From Morchella semilibera (Eukaryota; Ascomycota; Pezizomycetes; Pezizales; Morchellaceae), in NCBI GenBank assembly GCA_009192285.1, contig CM018603.1, forward strand, positions 919,307 to 983,306: a stretch of DNA of 64,000 bases. Reading direction: 5' to 3'. Shown here piece by piece: positions 25,088 through 42,369 of this stretch. Within the stretch, counting starts at the first letter, position 1, and each line of letters opens with the position of its first letter. The notes under the pieces were generated by a model, which did not search any database, was not told the DNA's origin, and saw nothing but the letters and a program-made list of their open reading frames with translations. Made by a program: the position numbers and the translations under genes.

Positions 25088-26729
25088 CAGCTAGCTTTGA
25101 TTGATGGATATGATATGATCAGCTGAGAACTTACGGGAAAAAATACATGGGCTCTTTAATACGAAGGTGCAAGAAAGCCTCGTTTCAACCCCGTTAGGAA
25201 AAGATATCAATCTGCAACTAACTTCTCCCTTGTGGATTCTGCAGGCAAGGATTCTCTACTAACTCCAATCTTACGATCTGATTACGATTATCGAATCAAT
25301 CAATAAACCCCGGGCAGTCATCATACGTATCATGATCTCAACACTTTGAGAACCCAGAGTGAAGGTCATTCTTCTTGGGTCTAAATTACGTCAATTTTCT
25401 ATTTCATAATCCCTCATCTACGCCACTGCTTGCCAAGTGTGGAGAACTCCTTTTTGCCATTCCTTTTCTGCTGGAGGAGCTTCAACGGGAATAGCTATGG
25501 ACAGTATTGTTCTTGTGTCAACAATAGTACAACTACAATCTTCGGCTTGTCCGAGTAATTCGTTTGGTGGTAGCAAGGAAAAGCATTTTATCCCGTTATT
25601 CGGAAGTCTGTACAACGTATAAGCTCCAAACTCATGGGACCAGAGTTCTACTAAGGAGGAATTATTAAACGAAAAACACGTTCCTCTGCAAAAGTCTGAA
25701 AAAGAAAGAAAAAAGCACATGCAACTCAGCATCGGTCATCAATAAAGCGAACCTTCTAATTGGATGTTGGTCGAGGTGAAGGTGGAGTTGGGTGGATGAG
25801 GTTGAGTGGTTTTCAAACTGGTCTGTCTCACTTGATCAAAAATACTATGGATTTTGAAATTCTCGCGTGTTTTTTGTTCATTTCGTTCTCTACAAGCGAG
25901 GGGAAAACATCTGATCTGGACCCATGGCCTCAGGCCAGCTTGCAGCTAGTTGATACTCCTAGTGATGTAGCAAGCTTGTGGTGGGACGTGCCCTGCAGCG
26001 GTAGTTACCTTTGACCACGACCTAAAGTACATGTATACTCAGGACTATAGCTCTGGGGTTTGGATGATTGTACCTACATGCTTAAATATCTGGATATCCG
26101 CATGAGTTATCTGGCTACTCACTCTCCTCAAATCCCACGAGATAGACAGAAACACACAAGACACAAACTGCACTTGTCCATTCTCAATTATTTTTTCATC
26201 ACATTGAATTAAATATTCTTTCCTTTACTCGGATTTTGAGGATAGTCTATTGCTGTTGTTATCTGAAAGGTACTCTACGATTATTCGGTAAGTTTTAATT
26301 GATCCTATCTCAGATACTGCTTTTGGCCTCGTTCATGAGACAGAAAATCCGGAGAGAAAGTCTCGTCCGTTAACAGCCTTGTGCCCCTATTCTACTTAGT
26401 GGATTACGTCGTGTAAGATTAAACACCGCTTTCAGCGCCCTACACCTCTGCACCATAGAGCTTTGAATCACTGCGTTGTTGCAAGGTCAGTAAGGGCTAA
26501 ATAGATCCGCATTCCCGATCTCACTCACACTCACACTCATGTTGCTTTTGCTTTTTCTATCCAACCAACATCACACATCATCACCCGCATAACTTGATTA
26601 TAAACACACACACTCTGATTGGCCAGAATCTATAGGTAGAATCAGTGCACTAACAAGTATAGAAAGCCATTCCCTAGACTTTCCGTTTCAGCAGTCACCA
26701 GAAAGACTATCAGCTTCTTCTTGGCATAG

Positions 26730-28596
<1,867 letters not shown>

Positions 28597-28884
28597 GTAC
28601 GGGTTTCTTGATGTTGTACGCGCGTGGGAATACGGAGTTTGTCGATGAAAAATTTCTCTTTCTGTTCCGGTTTGTTGTTTCTGGCTCTTGTTTGGCTATT
28701 TACGCTTGATTATTCTCTTTCATACTTCTCAACTATAGTCATGTGGGCGGCATTACGATCGTTCTTTTCTGTACCTTCCGTGTCTTTAAAGTTAGTTAGT
28801 ACATTTAGCAAACGGTATCCAATATATGAAATATTCTCTTTACAGTACCATACCATTGTTTAATAATATTGGACCTATTATGTA

Positions 28885-29355
28885 CTACACCCACAAAGCC
28901 TCTTCCTCCCCCTTTCCTACAACTCCCATCAGGAAATCACCCGTTCCCAGTGTCTTAAACCCCACGCTTTTCCCTTCATCACTCTCACCCACATAGCCGC
29001 TGACTGCCGCCGCAAACATAGTCATATCATTCTTCGGCAACCTCAACCATGCCTCATCGTTCTCAATATGCAGGATGTCAATATGCAGAGACGACCCCAT
29101 GATCCCGAGGAATTGCGTCAAACAAATCGTGAGCGTTGTGCGCCAGGTCAGAATATCAGGTGGGTACGAGGGAGACTCGGCGGTGTATGGCGGGTCGTAA
29201 GTCCTGCCGTTTCAACATCAGCCATCAATCTAGGTTTTCCGCCGGGAGGTCTACATCTTGAGGTGGGCATAGCTCCATTCAGGATTCTTGACGGTTATCT
29301 GAACGGGGGGCTCGGCCTTTAAGGCTTTGGCGGGGATCAGGGATGGTTCCTCCAT
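28885..29355 (-). CDS. POP8: RNase P/MRP subunit Pop8
   Basis: Small protein subunit of the nuclear RNase P and RNase MRP ribonucleoproteins, which process tRNA and rRNA precursors. The start at 29355 opens exon 1 (MEEPSLIPAKALK, then QITVKNPEWSYAHLKM). An intron at 29204-29254 splices in frame to give 139 aa. The second exon holds the Pop8-type core TQFLGIMGSSLHIDIL followed by ENDEAWLRLPKND and a glycine-containing C-terminus. Length and motif order match the Pop8 family. It converges on sidA, with 288 bp between the two stops. The intron was inferred by eye; both exon phases agree and the total is divisible by three. Confidence 0.8.
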
Positions 29356-29769
29356 AGCTGTTCGAGTTTGGGAGCTGATTGATGCTGATTGATATAGTAG
29401 GGTTGGGGTTCGAATCGGTTATCGATATGCGGCCACAGCCTTTTTGTACAATAATACTAAGTACATGAGGTCTCTAGAAATAGACTTCATAGCTCAATTA
29501 AGGAAAAGCTAGATTTACCCCTGCTATCTCGTACATTATCGCTGGTTGGCTGCCTAGTCTTCGGGAAGGCGGCTCTGCGAGAAAAAAATAAATTTTCGAG
29601 GGAAGAAAAAAAGTTCCCCACCCTAAAGTCAGCAACAACCACCACACCCCACCTCATTCTTCCATCTTCCTTCATCCTCCTTCTCTTTCCCTCCATTCTT
29701 CCCACCTCTATTTTTCATCTACCAAATATAATTTCTTTTAAAAAAAACATTCTGCTTTCTCTAGAAGAT

Positions 29770-31351
<1,582 letters not shown>

Positions 31352-31847
31352 GTTAAATTGCCTTTGCATCTCTGTTCATCTTTTGAAGGTGCGGGTACTA
31401 ATACGTTAAGGCATTAATACAGGTGCTAATCTTGGGGTGCTGCATCTATTCTTTTTCTTTTTTACTCGACTTTATTTTCTACTTTCTTTTTACCCTTCTT
31501 TTTCCCCGCAGAGATAAAAATGGAATGAAAACGATCCAGTTGGAAGGTTTTGTGAATGGATCGATATGGTACCAACAGATGATACCTTCCGCTCTTTTTT
31601 TGCGTTTACGGCGATATAAAAATGAAACAAGATTGAGGAATGAGGTTGCACGTGTATAATAGATAGGCGATAGTTTGGATAGTCAATTTCTCTCAATAAC
31701 CAGATAAAGTTTTGACAGAGTGTGTTCATCAATTATACTATATAATGTCGTAACAAGTTTTGGTATCTTACTACACAATCCTTAACCGCATATTTAACTC
31801 CTAACCCCACCGCTTATAGTCATCTCTTCCGTCATATCCTTTAACAC

Positions 31848-32479
31848 CTAAGCCCTTTTCTTTCCCTTAACAGCCTTAGGGGCCATTTTGGCCTGAATGC
31901 GGCAAGACATATCAATTGCCATGAACCCAACTATCACCAATAATTAGCTTCAGTTTCAAATTATACGCCCACAACAAAGGTTGCACATACAGATAGCGGC
32001 AAATGGCGCATAGAACCCCAATAGAACATATTTCTGCATATCCGTCATATCACCATCCTTCCAGATGGCCCAGCAGCTGGTCAAAGTAGTTAAGAACCCA
32101 ATAGATCCATATGCCAACGCGCGCGCCGGGAACTTTGGGTTTTCTATTTTTCCGCGCAAACACCCAATTAGCCGCCATTCAACCGGAGCAAAACAGAGGC
32201 CAACTCACCACTAGGGATCGCGGTCAGGAACCATATTGTTGTTGGCAGCTGGTACAGAGCCTCGATGGCCACGAAGGCCGCAAACCACGGCTCAAACTTG
32301 ATCATGAGTTGATCATTGAAGGTGGTGAGGTACCATGTGTGGTTGTCCTTGAGCGCCTGGGGGAGAATGGCCTTGGGCCACATTGGGATCAGGTCCATGA
32401 AGATCATGGAGGTGCTGAACATTGCGGAGAAACAGAAGTAGAATAGGTCCTTTGGACGGGAACTCATTGGGGTCGCCAT
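31848..32479 (-). CDS. EXPERA-domain membrane protein (TMEM97/sigma-2 receptor-like)
   Basis: Small multipass membrane protein of the EXPERA family, which includes TMEM97 and EBP and is linked to sterol handling in the ER. Start at 32479 (MATPMSSRPKDLFYF); introns at 32144-32208 and 31931-31990; three exons give 168 aa. Conserved features are FMDLIPMWP in the first helix region, NDQLMIKFEPWFAAFVAIEAL, and LAYGSIGFLTTLTSCWAIW. The C-terminus is lysine-rich (APKAVKGKKRA), consistent with an ER-type tail. The phases of all three exons agree. Whether it has isomerase activity or is only receptor-like cannot be judged here. Confidence 0.82.
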
Positions 32480-33420
32480 TTTTTTTTTTATTTTTTTTTT
32501 CTGCTGCTGGGGTTTGTTTGTTTTCTGGGAGGAGGATCTGGTTATTTTCTGATGAGGGTGGGGAATGGTTCGGGACTGAAATGATATGGGATGGAAGGAA
32601 GGGTACTGCTTATTTGTATTCTGGTCTTTAATACTCCTGAGGCTCTGCGGCGCAGCGCACGGATCACAAGGGTTCCGTGGGTTAGGGGTAAGCGCTTCAC
32701 AGAATGTCACTCGTGGCTTGGAGAGTCTTGGTGCTGATACTTCAGGAATCTGCAAGTAGCATTCCTTAACCCGGTATATTGCAGCGCATACTCTCAAACT
32801 TATCTGGCATGGCCACGTATCGTAAATACAAATAGGTATATATTGATTATGAACTACATACTATGCTCATGGGAAATCGGCATGAGACTTTATAGAAAAC
32901 TTTTTGAAGCCGCTGCCGCACCTCCCGAACGCCCACCCTTGAAAAAAAAAATGAAAAACATTAATCACATTGGATACGCCGGGGATACCAAGGAAACCCA
33001 TAACAAAGGAAATTAGACGAATCTATCAAAGAGTGTGCCCCCCCCCCCTCCCTCCCCCTCCCCGCCCGGGTCCCGACCCGACATCAATATATATATATAC
33101 ATATATACAATATACAGTCCCTAGACTAAATATCAACTATGTCGCACTCAGTGAGCTTTTGCTTTGGCCGATAGGTGCACCATCCCCCCCTTGTGTGCCC
33201 GTCGTACTCAGCATCTTTTTGTTTCAAGGGGCCGGAAATGCAAAGCGCTGGAGGCGGGTACCGCCGATGCGAACTGTACCGGGGCAAAAAGTTTAAATCG
33301 TTCGATGGCGAGTGACGTAACCCAGAGCAAAGAGGGCTCAACCCATACAGTGTCACAAGGTGCCACCATCATCATAACCTCCCATGTGTAGCGTATCGTC
33401 TCGATTGTCCCCAATACGCC

Positions 33421-36400
33421 TCATACATCCAGATTCTCGATGTGTTCCGTACTTTTCGACCGTTTCGCACCCAGACCCTCTTTAACATAATCCACCATAT
33501 CCTTGGCCATTGGTGGGACATCATCCAATACACCTTGTGTATTGCCCCTAACCGGACCTCCGAATCGCTGGTTCGGGGATACATAGCTGTAAATGGGGAA
33601 CACCAAGCACAGACCAAAGAGAATTGCTGGAACTAGCATGGCAAAGGAATATCCCCTAGCCTTCGATACGGCATAGTAGATGTTTAGAAGCGCCGGCCCA
33701 CCGCAAATAGCTGTGACGAGGTAGACTGAGACGGATTTTCTGTGGCGGCCGACGCCACGAAGACCCATTCCAAAAGTGATGGGGAAGATGCTGGCCTGGA
33801 AAAAGCGGTTCAACACCATCATAATAGCAGCTTCCCTCCCGGTACATGTCATCGCGAATGCGGCGGTTATGACACAGCCAATTGAAGTGCAGGACAAAAC
33901 AACGCGGGGGCATAGCCAGAGAAGAGTAATACTACCCGTGAAGCGGCCAACTGCAAAAAGGCCGAAGCCAAGCATTTCCCAGTTCATTTCAACCTCGGAA
34001 CTGCTGGAAAGTACGAATTAGTCCAACTCTCTCACCAATTGCAGTAGGAGGGGTTAGCTACTCTATCCCGGCGGAGATGAAGTATTCCTCCCAAAACACA
34101 TTAAACATCTCTTGGGCGCCAAGATAACAAAAGATGGTGATAACTCCGATTATTGGCCCAAGTGCGGACTCAGTTCTCCAGAATTTTGGACCATCACAGA
34201 TTGTCGAACCGAGGCATTCATCATCACTATGTGGGTGTTAGAAAAAGACCAGAGAACTAAAAGGCTTGGTTGCGCCTACCTTATCTCTGGGAGCGGGAAA
34301 TAATAAAAAACCACTGCAAGGGACACCATGAACAAAATAGTTGCCAAAAACACCCAATTCATATCCGCAACCCCCTGGTTGTTGGAGGTGATTTTCGAGA
34401 AGGCTGGATAATACTCCAAAAGTGATGCACAAATAGTGCCAACTGCCTGGAATCCTTGTGCAAAGCAAACTCTGGATTCACCCATTCCCTCTGGGCCAAC
34501 AAGAATAACATATGGATTGGCAGCAGTTTCGATTCTGTAGTAAAATCAATCAGTACACAGAGGTTCGGGAATTTTTGGAGATAGGACTCACGTTGAAATA
34601 CCGGCTCCCATAATGATTGCTGCCACGACGAATCCAGGGAATTTTCCCAAGGTCCCGGCTGGCCAAAATACTAAACTGCCGGCAGTGTATGTGAGTATCC
34701 CGGTAATAAAGGTAGCTTTAAAACCGTATTTCTTAAGTAAAGGTCCCGAAACGAATTTGGGCGTAAATGCATATGGCCTATGAGACATTAGTAAAGCGAA
34801 GACCAATGTGTCCCCACTTGGATAGAGGGAAACCTACGCAAAATAAACACCCTCTAGAACCAAGGACTGAGAAGTCGAGAAGTTATAGAGCACGGCGAAT
34901 TTGCTCCTCAAAACCCCAATAAGCCCATACGAGAATCCCCAAAAGAAGAAAAGAATTGTAACAAGGACCAAGGGTTTGTAAACCTGTCTTACAGAGGCCC
35001 CGACAGGACCGAATTGTGTTGCAGAAGTAGTTGCAAACAATTCTGTCGTATGAGTGCAGGTGCCAGACGATGCGGTGCCACGCCTCATGTTGGCGCCGAA
35101 ATTGTTGCGATCCTGTAATGCAGACTCATTGCTCGGTGCACCACGCAGAGCCAATTCATGTGCTCCGGGAAGCGCGCGGGCAGTAGAATACCTTCTGGCG
35201 TTGTTGCTGCGATCGCCAATTTCGCGGACGGAGGAGAAGCCCGGGACCAAGATTACAACCAAGGGCTTTAGCATTGGGATTGAAGCACACACAATGCCAA
35301 CGTTGACCTCAATGGCTGACCACATGAACGACGAGGAGACATCCGCTGTCATGTAATCTCAGATATTAGTTTCATTCATGCCACCTTGAATAACTAATTT
35401 TCTACTTACCGTCAAAGTTACCCGAAAGTACAGCCTTGTCAAGGAAGTAGATTCTGACGACACCAATAACTACGACACTTGGGTTCTCAATTAGTAATTA
35501 TATTATTAAATAGAGAAGGGACTCACTTACAATCCGCCACCGGCAAACAAGCAGACAACGACTATTTTCTCTTTCCGAGGTAGGTTCAACGATGTCAAGA
35601 CTGGCATTGGTAGCAATAATATTGCCAGGTCGGTTATTATGTTCAATGGCGCCGAGGCATAAAATATCGTGATCACATTCCTGCAGTTTGATCCTAATGG
35701 GGAGTTATAATCCGTCGTGAAGGCCGCAGAAATCTATGAGGGGCATCAAATGTGAGTTTACTTTTATGATAACTTTGTTCTGGGGGACTCACAGGTTGAC
35801 ATTGAAATAATATCAGCATCGTCATTATAAGTCCCCCAATTCCAACGACTGCCATGGTAATCCAGGCGCCCCATTTAAGTGGCTTGAAATTTTTGAAAAG
35901 ACTCAGGTAGAAAAACAGTATTGATATCTTAGTTGCCATGTACGTTGGGTTCTATTGCAACATTAGCGAAATTTATTTCCACATAATCCAGTAATTTCTA
36001 TGAGGATATACATATAGTAACACTATCGCAAATCGTGCCTACAGGAAGATGTCAGTAGTGTTCTCTGTTACGAGAGAAATAACCATTCACCTTTCTTCTT
36101 GCCATTTGGTCCTCAGGAAGCTCAATAAAAGGCCCATTACTTCCAAGGCCATACTTTGCCCCTAAAGTCGCAACTCGTCAGTAATTGTATGGTGTCTTCT
36201 CAAAGGGTGAAGAGTTTACCTATAGCTAAGGAGACCGTTAACCCAAATGCCAGAATCTAATATTTTCGTGATCAGTGATTGAAACAAAGATAGTAAGATA
36301 ATCCCGCTTACCCATGACACCAAAATAAGCCAATCATCCACAGTAATCCGTTTTCTTACCAAGGTCCTAGATACGAACCGCAAAGAAACGGCTATGAACG

Positions 36401-36470
36401 AGACTGTGGTGATAACTATGGGAACGACAAAGACAGTTTCGCTCCTCATCCATCCCTGGGATTCGCTCAT
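33421..36470 (-). CDS. Fusion of fungal rhodopsin-type (SAT4) 7TM domain and FucP-type MFS transporter
   Basis: One reading frame in 12 exons (36312-36470, 36220-36256, 36091-36161, 36012-36038, 35793-35951, 35531-35733, 35410-35477, 34838-35345, 34592-34777, 34280-34534, 34062-34226, 33421-34003) totals 2421 nt, 806 aa, with every junction in phase. Residues ~12-280 are a complete SAT4/Pth11-related rhodopsin-type membrane domain: RKRITVDDWLIL, AKYGLGSN, NPTYMATKISILFFYL, LNIITDLAILLLPMPVL, WSAIEVNVGIVCASIPMLKP. A polar linker (~280-362) follows. Residues ~363-780 are a complete FucP-like MFS sugar transporter (LVTILFFFWGFSYGL, IETAANPY, FAQGFQAVGT, YLGAQEMFNVFWEEY). The junction lies inside one 508-bp exon with no stop, so the fusion needs no splice guess there. 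An internal Met (FGANMRRG) could start a separate transporter. GAL7 and GH53 genes lie downstream. Sensor-coupled sugar transport is inference. Confidence 0.8.
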
Positions 36471-37352
36471 AATTCATTTGCCAAAACAACCACCAAACAA
36501 AGCGCAAATTTACTCAAAGAGTAAGTATAGGGTAGGCAGGCCAGTCAATTAGGTAGGTCGGTACACAAGGTATAATCGATCGTAAAAGCTAGGAAGAGGG
36601 AAAAAGGGAAGATTCCGTGCCTCGGTGGGGGGGGGGGGGGAGGCGAATTAAACCTGACACCAAGTCATATATGGAGCAAGCAAGGTAGGTATATATGTAG
36701 TTAGAGTTAGAGTTGAAGTTTGGGCTGGTAACGAGTTATTCCCCGCAGCAAAACCTGGGCGTCGGGTTGGTTTTGTACCTTCTAGCTTTGCGATTAGGAA
36801 ACCGCCTCCTAGACCTCTAACCAATCATCCAACCTTTCTCACACGAATGCTGTCAGTAGCGAGACGATCACTGGTCAGGAGCTTGTGAAGCGAAAAACCA
36901 GGATCGTTGGATCAGCATGACACCATCAAACAGTCTCACAACTAACGTCGAGGGTGCTGCTGCTCTTGCTGCTACATCTGCATCTATCATGGAAAGAAGA
37001 ATGGAAGGGGGGGGGGGTAAGAAAAAAAGTAAAGATTTCAATTCGATACACCCTCATCACTGAGACCGCCAACCAACCACGTTCCCCTACTTTGACAAGT
37101 GAGATGTTTCACAAGCATTGAACAGTACTGAACCGACAAAAGCTCACACAGACTGCAGGAACGAGCCATAACCGCTTCGAACACGGCAAATTCGATCCAG
37201 AGCACGTGGCTTGTCTTGTCCATCCCTTCACCCTCGTTGCAGAGCCTAACTAGATACTAACCTAACATTGCCAAAGAGAAAATGGCACTCTTTCCCATTT
37301 CCATGTCAGCTCCAGTGATAAAACCACCCCAGGCTCCGTGCACGTAAGAAGG

Positions 37353-37383
<31 letters not shown>

Positions 37384-39355
37384 AATGAATGGAAGGGAAA
37401 GAAAAACTCTGTCGGCTAATGATTATCAAACAGGACCTCAGGGTGGAGTACTGACCTCGAACGGCGGAAAGCTCGGTTGAAGGTGAGGTACATAGGAATT
37501 AGAAGCCTCCAGTGGAACAACAAAGGCTTCTTCCGCTGAGGAGGAGTTTGACTTTATGACGATCGCTTTGATTTCTTTACCTGGTGGAGGATACTCTGAA
37601 CGCCGTATTTGGATCCCGCGACCGGCACCGGTTAATATGGGCCCCTCAAACCGGACGGAGGGTTTAACACATCAACAATTGGTTGAACTCGGCTTTGAGT
37701 TGGGCTAAAGCAGAATCGCGTGATTACTACTAATTGGCAACTATTATTGGTGTCCCTCTCGAGATCTCCGAAAGTACATGTAGAACAACGACTCTCAAAT
37801 TCTCCACCAAAGTCTCTTACACTACCCCTCACCGTTAAGATGAGTAATTGGATATTCTATCTCATTTCTATATATTACAAAATAAAACTTAACAATGTTG
37901 GTATAGATAGCACAAAAGGTAATTTCTGCCCAGCTGCGTTAGGAGGCTTAGACCATGGAAGACATGGTTGGTCATTTCTAAAACAACAACATACGAGTGA
38001 CACCCTGTGAATATTTACATTCATTCACTAACAAATCCCCGCGAGGACTTTCCAATATCACGGTTTCCCCAGAAAAAAACGCCTGCGAACAGAAAGTCCA
38101 GACTACCCCTGTTTGGCATTAGACTAAGATGTCAACCGGGAAGAAAAGGAACGCAGGGACTAGCATTGCAAAGAGATAACAACTATAGTAAATAAGTGCA
38201 AGTTTGTGGGCTTACTATACACTTCCAGACTGCACATGATATCGCTTACAGCGCACGGCGTGGGAGAGAGAGGAGCGATCCATGTGTAAATCGCCTACTC
38301 CAGCTGAGCATCTCGCGCAGAAAGCCGACACCTAAACACCGATGATCTAAAAGTTCGCGAACGCACTCCGCAGCGGCAAATTCCTCAGTCGAAGTGCGGA
38401 GACCCCGCGAAGTTCAACTTGGATCATATCAAAATCCAACTACCTACATACATTCTCTAGTTTGGTATCTTGACAATGCTTATTTGGAAGTAATGGCGTA
38501 ATAAGCTCCTCGTCCATGGATAATCCCTCTTCAAACCCCATTCGTAGCCGATATTCCCCATTCGTCGAGCGGTGCTACAGCTGTCCAGGAAAACGCAAAG
38601 AAGGCCGGTGGTGTGTATCACAGACCTCGTTTAACTGCGACAACAGCTGCGGGGGGGATGGGGGATACGATATATGTACATGTATGTATTAATGTCTCTA
38701 CCATTCCCCTGGGTTCCTGTTACTATTCGGCTTGCCGTGATTTTTTGGGGGCCAAAGACTTTTCCGGCCCGATTTTGTATGTGATATCGCACAGGCCCCT
38801 TTCCTAAGTACGCCTAGTCAACATCATGGAAGTTTAGAGAAGCGCTATTAATGCGGGGGGATAAGCTGGCGACTGGTTGCTAGCCGTAGGTATTGTTTTG
38901 TGGCTTTTTTCTTTTTTCTTTTTTTTTAACCTTTGAATTTCTGGGGTAAGAAAGTGGAGTAAGTGTGTTCCCTTATGGCGTGAGTGGAAATTTCCGGTTT
39001 ACAAGCTGCTCTTCCAGAATAGAAATCAGTCAGTCATCGGAAATCCAGCAATTGTCCAACACTGGATGTCTCAAAACAAAAAACAAAAAACAAAAAACAA
39101 GATAGTCGAGTTCCAGTACCAGCGGCAAAACAGTTCTAGTGTTGTACAATCGAATTCTAGATATTAGAGAAACAGAGCTGATATTACTATTCAATGACTT
39201 AAATGCAGGCACAACTTAACAGCGACGTTCCGCGATCACAAACACCTGCACTAAGTAAAAGGAGGCTCAAGGAAAGGAGAAAGAAGCATGATCCTGGTGG
39301 CCAGGGGAGCGTATGCACAGAAACCCTTCTCTGGTCCCCTCAACCCCTGATACCT

Positions 39356-39487
39356 TACGAATACCGCAAAAGTCCGTTGGATAAGACCAGTCTGTTCTTA
39401 CGGGTTCACGGCATAAGCCACGGAAAAATGGTGTGGCTTACGCTGCGAACCTGTAAAGAGAGACTGGTCTTACTTGCGGTACGTTAC
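39356..39487. repeat. Imperfect long inverted repeat (hairpin)
   Basis: Two ~40-nt arms (39382-39421 and 39432-39471, starting TAAGACCAGTCT and ending GTGGCTTA) are about 80% complementary around a loop of roughly 10 nt. Outer blocks (ATACCGCAA versus TTGCGGTA) extend the pairing to about 39356-39487, with an asymmetric bulge on the left side. It is a candidate structured RNA or a palindromic transposon remnant. Confidence 0.65.
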
Positions 39488-42369
39488 TTTATTAACATGC
39501 GCTTTACCTCTCAGCCCTAAGAAACCCTCTCCCATAGGGTAGGTGTCAGTTACCACATACCGGGTATTGAAATTCCCGGCGTTTAAATAGACTTCTTCTG
39601 GCGCCCTCTTTCCCCGACTAGAGACATCATCTTGATCTTGGAACTCGCTGGAGGTGGAAGATATGGATTGTAGGAGGTCCCTACATCATACTCGCTGATC
39701 TCCCGAATTTCCTCCTATAGACAATCGTACGATACAGGGACCCCTTAAATTTGCCCTTTGAGTACATAGGCACAGACGGACAGCTCTGCAATTTCCCTCT
39801 CATAGCGAGCTACGAGGTATATTTGAGCAATACACATTTTAACCACTGTCCTTTTCGTGCGCGATTTACAGCTATCTTTCCCGGAGTGGATGAGGAGGGC
39901 AGGGGGCGTGTGTGTGTACAGTGGTAGAGGGACTGTATCGTACATAGGAGGTGTCATAGCTGTTCGTGTCTCTCTCCTTCTTTCCTTTTTCTTTTTTTTC
40001 TTCCCCTCCTTTGGCCGAGAAAGCCCCGAGACAATGATTGAACAATGCCGTTGGTGAACGCTGTCTCCCACCCGCTATAAGATCATCGCCATATATACTT
40101 GAAAAAGGAGATCATAGTCGGGAGCAATCTTAGCTCGTGAGGAAAGACAAAGTGCATAAAGCCATCCGGCCGGGTGCCGCACGCGTACGGAGACAATTCG
40201 GTGGATTACGGCCCGATAGTGAGACAGAGTTCGAGAGGGGGGTGAATATCATGAAGTATAAGAAGTATAATATTATAAGGTTTTAGCCGTAGTAAGATGG
40301 GGGCGTACAGAATCTTTGTCTGATTGGAAGTTATAATATACGCCGCCCTGTGTTCCGGGCTGGATCGATTGCTGAGAATTTTGCTCACTTGGGGGCCGCC
40401 GAGGGGCCGGAGCCAGAACTTTTTTCGAAACTATCGAAAACCATCGGAGCCACTCTGGTTTATAAAATGATATTCTTAAGTTTCTAAAAATGAATACATG
40501 CTACCGGCCGGGCCTGACGGTTATAATTACCTGCAACAATGGGTTCGCCATCAGGGCAGGGCAAGGTAGGAATAACTGCCGCAGGTAAATATGTGAAACG
40601 GGCTCGCGATCCCACAAGCTTTCCTTTCTTTTTTTCTGGATCGATGGGCCCCGAGAGATCCTCCTGCCCCGGCCCCAAACACCCGAGAACCTCAACCGGC
40701 GGCCCCCCCCCCCCCCCGTGTCTCGCAAGGGCCAGAGCTCGGGGGTTTACTGGCCCGAAGGTGCTATGTAGCCTCAGGAATAACGAATCGGACTGGGCCG
40801 GAATACGACTTGCCAATTGGTCATGACGGCTAGAAGGTTACGCTTTGGCTCTGTCGGATATTGAGGCTCAACGTATAGGCATTTGGCCAATCCGAGGCCT
40901 AATATTCCAGTCCGGTTCGATCGATTTGAGATTTTGCGGGATCGATGGCATAGACAACCTTACAGAAGCTCCCCTATAGCGTCCTTAGAAGTTTCTACAC
41001 CCGATTATGTGCAGAGTATATGTAAACTACATGTAGTAGTCCCAAGCCGGACTTAATTGGCGCGGACTAATGGCTCTGGGGGCCGGGCAAAAGCTTTCCT
41101 CCTTTTCCTCCGGACCTCCGGATGTCTGGATTCTGGGGGCGGGGAGGCTTTCGGGGAGAGATTGATACTGTACAGTGTACTAGTTATGTATTGAACCCGT
41201 CAAAGGTGGTTTGAGACTCCTGGTTTACCCTTCCGAGGTAAATAAGGTATTGGCCTGGCCGGGACTCTTGGCGGGTGGGTTGTCTCAAAACCCGAGTGCT
41301 TCCGGGTGACCGAGATCGATGTCGAGACCGCCGAGAAAATAATCCGCTGGTCTTGCATGGTCATTTTGCAATGGGTGGTGGGAAGCGTTTCCCGGCCGGG
41401 TCGAAAAAAAAAAATCTGACCATATAGAATGGCACCAATCCAAGTCTTTGAAAACCTACTCTCCGCATCCCCATCACACTTCCTAATAGAAGCCTCCTGC
41501 GCTGCATCTAGTGCTTCGACTGCCGAGGGACCTCCGAGCGTCCATGTCCCCGAGTGATTCGGATTCGTCATCGGCGCGGGATCACTTTCGTACATACATA
41601 TAGCGCGTCATCAGACGGCGCGTAGCTTTGCTAGACGCGGGTGTTGCTCTTCGGGCCTCGTCGGTCTGGGGCCGAGATGCGAGTCTTGCGCCGAGTGAAC
41701 CGGCTGGGACTTTCTCTCTGTTGTGCTTGTTCTTTTGACAGGTCCAAGTGCTGGATTATATATTAGTGAGCATAGCAGAAGACATGCGGTCGATCTGTTG
41801 TGGACGGGTAGGCCATCCAAGAGGTGAACGAACTAACCTCTGGCACTCAAATCAGTTTGCCAACAGCTTGTCGCGGTCTGGTGTTGACATCAAAACTAAC
41901 TTTTATCTGATACCGTTCGTTAGGACCATAACTTGCCTATATATAGCTCAGCCAGCTGTCCGCCACACGCCGCATAGGTCTCGCACACATGGTAGCAGGT
42001 CGATAGTACCAAATCTCCCGGTAGTTCCGCATGTTCAATGCTGTTCATTGGTAAAAACATGCATGGATAACGACCGTTCGACTGCAATCATAAGCCCTCA
42101 CTCGCTCGGTCACTGGCCTTGCCGGGTAACTATGCTCTTTTAACCTGCGAAATAAACATTGACCTTTGAATCACTGAGAGAGAATCGGAGATGGGCTAGA
42201 TTGGAGAGTAATGGGAGCCCTACTTACCTCACGGCGGGGGAACTTCAATAGCTTCTGTTATAGACACTACGGTTGCCCTTTTCGTTGAGCAACGTTATGA
42301 TCTTCGATCATCATTAAGTGGAAGTGATCTACCACCACCACCGGCTTTGATCCCATGGGCATCTAATCC

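Noticed and set aside
25418-25732. Minus-strand frame of 104 codons with protein-like composition
   Set aside because: No motif, start context or neighbouring exon supports it; kept only as a note in the intergenic entry.
37352-37381. Poly-A run as a retroposon tail
   Set aside because: No coding or SINE-like sequence precedes it and no target duplication was found.
41200-41595. Minus-strand frame of 131 codons
   Set aside because: Unrecognised; an A-run interrupts the region and no splice structure is evident.
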